A stretch of DNA of 7,342 nucleotides from Mycoavidus cysteinexigens_B. Its GTDB lineage: Bacteria > Pseudomonadota > Gammaproteobacteria > Burkholderiales > Burkholderiaceae. Both the position numbers and the translations under genes were made by a program. This document shows, one piece after another, positions 1 through 6,100 of the stretch. The first letter of the stretch is position 1. Each line of letters starts with the position of its first letter. Location: contig JASSUG010000013.1 in the NCBI GenBank assembly GCA_031963465.1, forward strand, positions 1 through 7,342, given 5' to 3'. A model generated the notes under the pieces. The model had not been told where the DNA came from. It made no database searches and was given only the letters and a program-made list of their open reading frames with translations.

Positions 1-31
1 CACCTTAAGGGGAAAAACAAGCTCCCTTCAC

Positions 32-63
32 CTTGTATCATTCTTTCTGTGATGGTTAGCTAC
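32..63 (+). repeat. Left 32-bp inverted repeat of the IS110-family element
   Basis: This stretch pairs with the reverse complement of 1255-1286, with mismatches only at 47 and 55. Its inner end overlaps a perfect hairpin (stem 51-56 with 62-67, five-base loop) that may begin the structured leader. A 32-bp repeat is long: in the IS1111 subgroup, subterminal repeats are typically 11-13 bp, and classical IS110-group elements usually have none. Confidence 0.85.
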
Positions 64-205
64 CATCCCACGAAGTGAAGAGAGTTTGTTGTACACCTTA
101 AGGCCTAGACCTTGTACATGAGATCAAACCCTTCACTTCTCTTCTCACCAGCAGAACACTGAACGGTAGCCAAGGGTTCGACCCTGTATGCACAAGGATA
201 GTGAG
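51..205 (+). ncRNA. Candidate bridge RNA (seekRNA) of the IS110-family element
   Basis: The leader between the left end and the transposase gene folds by eye into three parts. A 5' hairpin has stem 51-56 with 62-67. A long interrupted stem-loop has 72-80 pairing with 131-139, 84-88 with 125-129, 91-94 with 114-117 and 100-103 with 110-113. A second interrupted stem-loop is closed by 144-148 with 201-205 and holds a small hairpin, 173-177 with 181-185. Known bridge RNAs of IS110-group elements lie in the left end upstream of the gene and have a 5' stem-loop followed by two internal loops that bind target and donor DNA. Position and architecture fit this. RNA boundaries, promoter and guide segments are inferred; no covariation or folding calculation was possible. 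Confidence 0.5.
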
Positions 206-242
206 TGAGTTGGTAATTCTATTTTAAATTGAGAACATAAAG

Positions 243-1229
243 ATGTATTACCTCGGTATCGATGTTGCTAAAGCGAAATTGGACTGCTCGTTGTTATTGG
301 ATGCAGCGAGCCTTAAACGTAAATCAAAGAAAGTAGCCAATAGCCTATCAGGGTTCACTGAACTACTGATGTGGCTTGCTAAACAAGACATTAAACCTGC
401 TGACCTTCACGTCACAATGGAAGCCACGGGGATTTATCATGAGCAAGCAGCTCAAGTTTTACACGATGCGGGTGTTGCGGTTTCCATCGTCAATCCAGCC
501 CAGATCAAGGCTTTAGGAAAGACCCTAGCCATACGGACCAAAACAGACGCTGTTGACAGTTTTTTGATCGCGCGTTTTGGCTTGCTGTGCAAACCTGATG
601 TCTGGGTGCCCCCAGCTCCAGAAGCAAGAGTGCTTAAAGCATTGCTAGCCCGCCAGGAAGCTATTTCTGAAGACCTACAGCGTGAGCGTAACCGCCAAGA
701 AAAAACCAACGTTTCGACTACCCCAGAGCGTGTTCAGAAGTCGCTTGACTATAGTATTACTTTCCTGCAAGCACAGTTAAAACAACTTCAACAAGAGATC
801 GATGATCATATCGACCGGCATCCTGCTTTGAGAGAAGACTTGGATTTGTTGAAGAGCATTCGCGCCATTGGCCCGCAAGTAGGCAAGGCGATGCTGTCTG
901 TGATGCAAACTCATTCATTTAAAACGGCTGAACAACTCGCTGCTTATCTTGGCCTAGTACCCGTGGAAAGGCAATCCGGCTCCTCTGTATTTGGCCGCTC
1001 TCGACTTTCTAAAGCAGGCTCACCAGAAATTCGCGCCAAGCTTTACATGGCCGCCGTGAGCGCTATACGCTATAACCCCCATGTCAAAGCACTATACGAG
1101 CGCTTACGCGCACGTGGAAAGGTTGCTATGTCTGCACTGGGGGCGTGCATGCGAAAACTCGTACATCTTTGTTTCGGCGTACTTAAAACTCGTAGGCCTT
1201 ATGACGAAAACTATGGAAATATTGCTTGA
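243..1229 (+). CDS. IS110-family transposase (RNA-guided DEDD/serine recombinase)
   Basis: This 328-residue protein catalyses excision and insertion of the element. The N-terminal RuvC-like domain (about residues 3-155) has the DEDD acidic residues at D7 (in GIDVAK), E60 (in MEATG), D102 and D105 (in KTDAVD). A charged, probably coiled-coil segment spans about 125-195. The C-terminal Transposase_20 domain (about 200-290) has the IGPQVG helix-hairpin-helix-like motif near 209-214 and the conserved QSG...SKAG...R block at 244-264. S245 is the likely nucleophilic serine by comparison with the family, which is an inference. The length is normal, there is no frameshift or internal stop, and all key residues are present, so it may be active. 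The ATG at 243 gives the canonical N-terminus; upstream there is only a weak GAG-type ribosome binding site. The gene fills almost the whole right half of the element, and the structured leader precedes it. Confidence 0.95.
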   Translation: MYYLGIDVAKAKLDCSLLLDAASLKRKSKKVANSLSGFTELLMWLAKQDIKPADLHVTMEATGIYHEQAAQVLHDAGVAVSIVNPAQIKALGKTLAIRTKTDAVDSFLIARFGLLCKPDVWVPPAPEARVLKALLARQEAISEDLQRERNRQEKTNVSTTPERVQKSLDYSITFLQAQLKQLQQEIDDHIDRHPALREDLDLLKSIRAIGPQVGKAMLSVMQTHSFKTAEQLAAYLGLVPVERQSGSSVFGRSRLSKAGSPEIRAKLYMAAVSAIRYNPHVKALYERLRARGKVAMSALGACMRKLVHLCFGVLKTRRPYDENYGNIA

Positions 1230-1254
1230 CTAGAAAGACGGTATCTCATGTGAT

Positions 1255-1286
1255 GTAGCTAATCATCACATAAAGAATGATACAAG
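1255..1286 (-). repeat. Right 32-bp inverted repeat of the IS110-family element
   Basis: This is the reverse-complement partner of 32-63 (30 of 32 matches). It starts 25 bases after the transposase stop codon, so almost all the non-coding sequence on the right side is the repeat itself. Directly beyond it is a diverged copy of the array linker. Confidence 0.85.
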
Positions 1287-1321
1287 CGCAGTAATCGGCC
1301 TTTCGGCCGAAAGGCGTGGTA
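1286..1321 (+). repeat. Diverged copy of the array linker, abutting the IS right end
   Basis: Aligned without gaps to the last 36 bases of the linker in the 128-bp array, this segment matches at 22 of 36 positions and sits at the same distance before the next core. It includes a perfect 18-bp palindrome at 1298-1315 (gcctttcgg/ccgaaaggc). The regular linker forms an imperfect hairpin at the equivalent place, so the hairpin is kept although its bases differ. It marks the left edge of the array and the point where the insertion sequence meets it. Confidence 0.6.
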
Positions 1322-1798
1322 AAGAAACAAAATAGCCTCAGTTTATTTTTTTGATCCCGAAATAGACGAAAAATAATCCTTATTTATCAACAACTTAAAT
1401 TTGTTTCTTGAAAGCATAGTAGGCGGCCAGCCGGACGCCAGGCGTTCGGAAGAAACAAAATAGCTTCAATTTATTTTTACGATTCCGAAATAGACGAAAA
1501 ATAATTCTTATTTATCAAGCACTTAAATTTGTTTCTTAAGAGCATAGTAGGCGGCCAGCCGGACGCCAGGCGTTCGGAAGAAACAAAATAGCTTCAATTT
1601 ATTTTTACGATTCCGAAATAGACGAAAAATAATTCTTATTTATCAAGCACTTAAATTTGTTTCTTAAGAGCATAGTAGGCGGCCAGCCGGACGCCAGGCG
1701 TTCGGAAGAAACAAAATAGCTTCAATTTATTTTTACGATTCCGAAATAGACGAAAAATAATTCTTATTTATCAAGCACTTAAATTTGTTTCTTAAGAG
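1322..1798. repeat. Tandem array of 128-bp units, four copies (last one lacks the linker)
   Basis: The motif aagaaacaaaatag starts at 1322, 1450, 1578 and 1706, an exact 128-base spacing. Each unit is an 88-bp AT-rich core plus a 40-bp GC-rich linker. Cores lie at 1322-1409, 1450-1537, 1578-1665 and 1706-1793; linkers at 1410-1449, 1538-1577 and 1666-1705. Every core begins with aagaaacaaa and ends with its exact reverse complement tttgtttctt. Inside it, ttattttt and aaaaataa are also complementary. The linker carries the imperfect inverted repeat ccggacgcc-ag-ggcgttcgg. Units 2 and 3 are identical and unit 4 matches through 1798; unit 1 differs at about 10 of 128 bases. No open reading frame runs through it. 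Identical copies point to recent tandem amplification. I do not recognise the repeat family. Confidence 0.95.
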
Positions 1799-2031
1799 AA
1801 TTATTTATATTTTTTTTGAAGGCCGTTCGGCTAGCGAGCCGCTTGCTATACTTTTAAAAGCTTGATTTTCGGGCTGGATCCTACGTGTTGCTACTGCCAC
1901 CTTTTTAAGAAAAAATGTAATTTATTGATATATAAGGATTATTTTATTGCTTAAAAAATGAGGGGAGGTAGTGGAATGAAGGTCTCTACCCATTCTATCA
2001 ATGGTGGGATTCATTTCGCGTTTACTCGATT
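1799..2031. other. AT-rich intergenic region, no convincing gene
   Basis: This stretch lies between the repeat array and the 3' end of the reductase gene. It holds an eight-T run at 1810-1817, then aggccgttcgg at 1820-1830, which resembles the end of the array linker, and a short hairpin (1828-1832 with 1837-1841, loop agcg). A 10-bp palindrome cttttaaaag is at 1851-1860. On the + strand a ggagg motif at 1964-1968 lies seven bases before an ATG at 1976, opening a 37-codon frame that ends at 2089 inside the reductase gene on the opposite strand; it has no recognisable product. No U-tailed terminator for the - strand genes is visible. Confidence 0.7.
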
Positions 2032-3078
2032 TCAATACCCATTTAAAAGCCGCTCCATCACCACGTCTTCCATGGGGGAGCACGTATAGGCGTGACCTAG
2101 CGCCTGATCCAAGCATGAGCGGTCAAAGTGCCACTCTATTTCTAAATGTGGGGCGATATCTTCAAAGGCCTTGGCCACTTGCTGTTCGATGATGGTTTCT
2201 GGTGGGCCATAAGACACCACGACGCCGAAAAAACGACCTATAAAAGACACGATCTCAGCCATAGTCTTGCCTAGCCCATTGGAACAATGGAATATCTCGA
2301 GCAAGCATGGTGCGCTCTGCCGCTCCGATAAAGCAATCGCCTGATCAACCAGCCTATTCACAGGTATAAAATCTAGCCGCGTTGAATCATTCAGTTGGAA
2401 CTTGATCGTTTGCACACCAGCCTGCTGTAGAGCCTTTATGATTTTGACATACATATAGAAGCCAAAATCACTCTTCGCCCACCCAGTCGTTTCATGGCCA
2501 ACAATCACCGTCGGGCGAAAAATCGTTACTGGCAAAACACCATGAGCAGATAACAAGGCTAAAGACTGTTCGGCACACCGCTTGCTAAGCTGATAGGGAT
2601 TAATACACTCGCTAGAAAAGTTAAGTGTCTCCGCGACTTTTCCGCCGGCTATTCCTGCTACATAGGCTGTAGACACGTAGTAAAAGCGCTTACATTTCGT
2701 GGCAAATTTGGCCATACACTGATATAAAGCGATGGTCGTACTTACATTCGTGCGAAGCGATTCCTCTAACCTGTCTATAGAGAAACTCATTTCTGCTGCG
2801 ACATGCCAAACCTCGCTAATTTCGGCCAAATAATCTGGCGTTAGGTTACGGCATGGAGTGTCTTCATCGCTTTCAAGTACCCGCAAATTGCGCTCGAGCA
2901 AAGACTCAGCAAAATCAAGGCCGAAACCCTCTGCAGCGGAGCGTATCGCGGCGCGTGTACGCTCACCATTCGGGTCATTTCGCACTAAGGCAATAACTTG
3001 AACCGACCTTGCCAGTAAATTTGCTGCCAGAGCACTTCCAACGAAGCCCGTGGCACCCGTAATCAAAATAGTTTTCAT
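2032..3078 (-). CDS. Thioester-reductase-like extended short-chain dehydrogenase (NAD_binding_4 type)
   Basis: Predicted to be a cytosolic NAD(P)H-dependent reductase that reduces a thioester-bound acyl chain to an aldehyde or alcohol. Numbered from the ATG at 3078 (348 residues), a Rossmann fold opens the protein with GATGFVG at 8-14. The HVAAEMSF segment (92-99), the catalytic S/T in YYVSTAY (133-139) and the YQLSK pair (Y162, K166) complete a standard extended-SDR active site. LDFIPVNRLVDQAI (235-248) is the typical C-terminal substrate-side motif. An in-frame GTG at 3102 would add eight residues. I prefer the ATG because it starts the canonical beta-strand MKTILITG and has AGAG six bases upstream. 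The gene follows the PKS gene in the same direction and may share its transcript. It looks less GC-rich than the PKS gene, hinting at a different history. Members also occur as terminal domains of PKS and NRPS proteins; here it is free-standing. The specific substrate is inferred. Confidence 0.85.
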   Translation of the reverse strand: MKTILITGATGFVGSALAANLLARSVQVIALVRNDPNGERTRAAIRSAAEGFGLDFAESLLERNLRVLESDEDTPCRNLTPDYLAEISEVWHVAAEMSFSIDRLEESLRTNVSTTIALYQCMAKFATKCKRFYYVSTAYVAGIAGGKVAETLNFSSECINPYQLSKRCAEQSLALLSAHGVLPVTIFRPTVIVGHETTGWAKSDFGFYMYVKIIKALQQAGVQTIKFQLNDSTRLDFIPVNRLVDQAIALSERQSAPCLLEIFHCSNGLGKTMAEIVSFIGRFFGVVVSYGPPETIIEQQVAKAFEDIAPHLEIEWHFDRSCLDQALGHAYTCSPMEDVVMERLLNGY

Positions 3079-3102
3079 GCCGTACTCTAGTTCCGCCTCC
3101 AC

Positions 3103-3184
3103 ATGCCATATCTGCGATATAACGTGGGTGCATTTTTATAGGTCATTAATCGAAGATGTACATTATGGGTGAACAAATAATCAC
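3103..3184 (-). other. Short AT-rich gap between the PKS and reductase genes
   Basis: The 82 bases between the PKS stop codon and the earliest possible reductase start (GTG) contain no open frame and no convincing -35/-10 pair or terminator hairpin. The reductase frame is open upstream only to a TAA at 3136-3138. Co-transcription is plausible but the gap is too long for translational coupling. Confidence 0.6.
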
Positions 3185-6100
3185 TCAGCTAAAAAACTCA
3201 TCCCTCTTCGATCCAATGACCGCTGCAATGCGCCGCTGGCGACGGGTGGGCGTGAACGGCTGAGAAACAGTGTGGTTATCCGAACGGATGGCTGCCGTCG
3301 CCGCAAACGCGGGCGCAAGCACCGCTTGGTATTCCCTCGCCAGATACTCTGCCAGTGCGGCAATCGTCGGATATTCGAAGAATATCGTTGGACTCAGGTC
3401 CAAGTTGTATTTCTGGTGCAATGCGCTACCGAACGCTATCTGCGTAATCGAGTCAAAACCAAATTCGCTGAGTGGTGCATCCCTCTCCAGCTCCTCGCGG
3501 GCAATCTTCAACTGCGCCGAGACTAAGCCCGTCAACGCAGACTCTATTTGCGACTGCAACTCGCTCACTGCCGCTGGGGCATCTGCGCCCAAAACCACCG
3601 TCGTCGCCGGCAGCAGCGGCGTTTCGCAAGCCGCCCGCATGCGTTGCAGCACAAGAGCCTTAGCGCCATACCCTACGACCACGTGCGCGGCGGGCTGTGC
3701 CAGCGCCTGATACAGTGCCGTCATGCCCGCGGCACTCGGCATCGCCTCCAATCCTGTCTCCCGTCGCAGCCGCTCTTGGGCAGCCGCACCTATCTGCATC
3801 CCCCCTTCGGCCCACAACGGCCAACTCACTGATACGGTTTGGCCTCGGCGCTGCCCCTGCGCCACTAGGTCCGCCCGGTACTGCGCATAGCTGTCCAAAA
3901 AGCCATTACCCGCCGCATAATCCGCCTGCCCCAGATTGCCCCACACGCCAGCCACCGACGAGCACAGCACCAACCAATCTAGCTCCACGTCTCGCGTCGC
4001 TTCATCTAATGCCACCAGACCTGCCACCTTCGGCACTAACACCTGCCGCAGGGTCTCACCGGTCTTCTGCGCCAGCAAGCCGTCATGCAAGACTCCCGCG
4101 CTATGGATGACACCGTTCAGTTGGCCGTACTGTGCCACCATTTCTGCCACTAAGGCGGACACTGCCGCGGTATCGCTCACGTCCACTGCTCGGTACACGA
4201 CCCGCGCACCGATTGCTTTTAACTCCTGCAAGATACGCTCCTGCGCCGGCTTCAGCGTGCTGCGTCCGGTCAGCACCAGCAGCGGCTGGCGGACCTGCAG
4301 CGCGATGGCCCGGGCGAACACCTGCCCCAGTCCACCTAAACCTCCGGTGATCAGGTAAACGCCTTCGTCGCGCCACGGCAACATCGTTTCTTTGCTGGCT
4401 AATGGAGCAAAGCCTAAGACCTCTCGTTGCCCTGGTACAAAACGCACCATTGGCGCGGGAGATGCCACCTCGGCCAGCAGCCGTTGCCTCAATACCGGTA
4501 TCGATACGCTGGCCTCCACCGCCACCACCTGGCATGCCAACAGTCGATATTCTTGCTGCGCGCTACGCAGCAACCCGCCCAGTCCCTGCAACACCACGCC
4601 TTCGCCTTCGCTGGGGACGACCAGTTGTAGCAACAGTGCCTCACCAGGATGGGCGGCAACCTCTTTTTGTATCCATTCCAGCAACTGCACCGCATAGGCC
4701 GTATAGCGCTGCGCCAGCGTGCCGGTTGCCGCTAAGCGCGCGCACTGCACGGCGGGCACTGCGACGGCAAGTTCGGCGACGGTCTTTGAAGCATCCTCGT
4801 GGACCTCGCATAACAAGATCCTATGTACCGCATACGCCGGTAATGCCGCTGCTTGCGCCATCGCTGCTTGCGCTGTCCAGTGCGCCGCCAACAGGATGGT
4901 CTGAGGTGCCGCGGCTGTATGCTCAGCGGCCTCACGCAAAGGTCGTGTACTAAAACCGCTTAAGCGTAGCGCCACCCCTCCATGCGCATCGACGAGGTCA
5001 ACCTCAAGCTTGCGCATTGCCGCGCTGTCACCAGCCCCTGGCCGCACCACTGCCCATGCCGGCTTGGGCAGTTCACCCCATTGCCTCACCTGGGCCACCG
5101 CGAATGGCAACGCCAGAGTCACATCGGTCATGCCTTGCGTCAGCCCCACGCTGGCCTGCAGGGCTCCGTCTAATACATTCGGCAACCACGCATATCCCGC
5201 TGGAGCCTCGCTCGGCAACCTCAATACCCCCACCGCGAGATCATCCCCTAGCCACAATTCACTCAGAACCTGGAAACTCGGACCGTAACCCAACCCCAGT
5301 TGCGTAAACCGCGCATAACACGTCTCGCTCGTCAAGGTTTGCGCACAGTGCTCTCGCAGCGACGCCAAATTCACCTGCGGTGCTTCGCCCGCCTCAGCTA
5401 GCTGAGCCCAACCCTGGCTGTAGACCACCGCCTCGTCTGCGCTCCGCCGGTAAATCTCAAAACCAATACGGCCGTCTTCCTGCATGGTCAAACCAATCTG
5501 CACTTCCTGCGGCTGTGCCACCACCAATGGGCGCAACCACGTCACCTCCTGCAGTACGATCGATAGCCCCGCTGTGCCGCCCTCGCTAGCCAATGCTACC
5601 GCCGCGCGCGCCCATTCAAGTTGGGCCACCCCAGGCACTACCCGCTCACCTTGCACCACGTGATCACGCAGAAAAAACTCCTCACCCGTAAGCGTGGTAC
5701 TAAAGCGCTGCTCACTACTCAAAGACGAGGTGTTGCGGTGGACCAGTGGATGGAGTTGACCTTCTAACTCACCTTTTAGCGACGCTGTCTGCACCCAATA
5801 GCGCTCCCTGGCAAAAGGATACGTCGGCAGGCTAATTCGTTTTGGCCTTGTCTCACCATATAATTGCCCCCACTCCAGCTCAAGTCCCTGCACCCACAAC
5901 TGTGCCAGCTTGCTCACTTTGCCCTTGGCGATCCAAACTGCAATTGCTTTTTGCATCCCTTCGTCATCTCGGAATAGTGCCAACGCCTCCGGGTTACGCC
6001 TAGGCTCACCATGGTAAGTATCCTCGCTGGCCGCCTTACCGCGCACGTAGCGTAACAACTGCTCCTTGAGCGCACTGATGGACTCGGTTACCAATGCCAA

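Larger units (their letters stand above)
30..1290 (+). mobile_element. IS110-family insertion sequence, apparently complete, ends approximate
   Basis: The element contains one intact IS110-family transposase gene flanked by matching ends. A 32-bp inverted repeat lies at 32-63 and 1255-1286, with 30 of 32 bases identical; outside those positions the two sides no longer match, so the termini are probably within a few bases of 32 and 1286. Non-coding sequence is asymmetric: about 210 bp precede the gene and only about 57 bp follow it. IS110 elements use an RNA-guided DEDD/serine recombinase and usually make no target duplication, so the exact ends cannot be fixed from flanking repeats. The right end abuts a diverged copy of the linker found in the adjacent 128-bp repeat array. 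The left flank (1-31) does not resemble that array, so the two flanks cannot simply be rejoined here. Presence is confident, exact ends are not. Confidence 0.85.

Noticed and set aside
173..185. agggttcgaccct as a tRNA T-arm or tRNA fragment.
   Set aside because: The loop is only three bases when paired, and no acceptor, D or anticodon arm can be placed around it. It fits better as a hairpin in the IS leader.
1298..1315. The perfect 18-bp palindrome after the transposase gene as a rho-independent terminator.
   Set aside because: No T-run follows it on either strand, and it lies outside the IS within a diverged repeat linker.
1322..1798. The repeat array as a CRISPR or a cassette array of integron attC sites.
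   Set aside because: The 88-bp cores and 40-bp linkers are both conserved, with no variable spacers; no attC core sites and no cassette genes are present.
1810..1841. A T-run plus hairpin as a terminator for the - strand genes.
   Set aside because: Read on the - strand the hairpin is followed by A residues, and on the + strand the T-run precedes the hairpin. Neither order fits a terminator.
1976..2089. A 37-codon + strand frame with an excellent ggagg motif seven bases upstream.
   Set aside because: Nearly half of it is antisense to the end of the reductase gene, its product resembles nothing I know, and no clear promoter precedes it. It is too weak to call a gene.
1922..2116. A 64-codon - strand frame overlapping the reductase gene's 3' end.
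   Set aside because: It is in another frame of the well-supported reductase gene and has no recognisable motif.
3270..4953. Several long + strand frames antisense to the PKS gene, up to 183 codons.
   Set aside because: They are typical shadows of a GC-rich coding strand: Pro-, Ala-, Ser- and Arg-rich, with no domain and with overlapping competitors in several frames.
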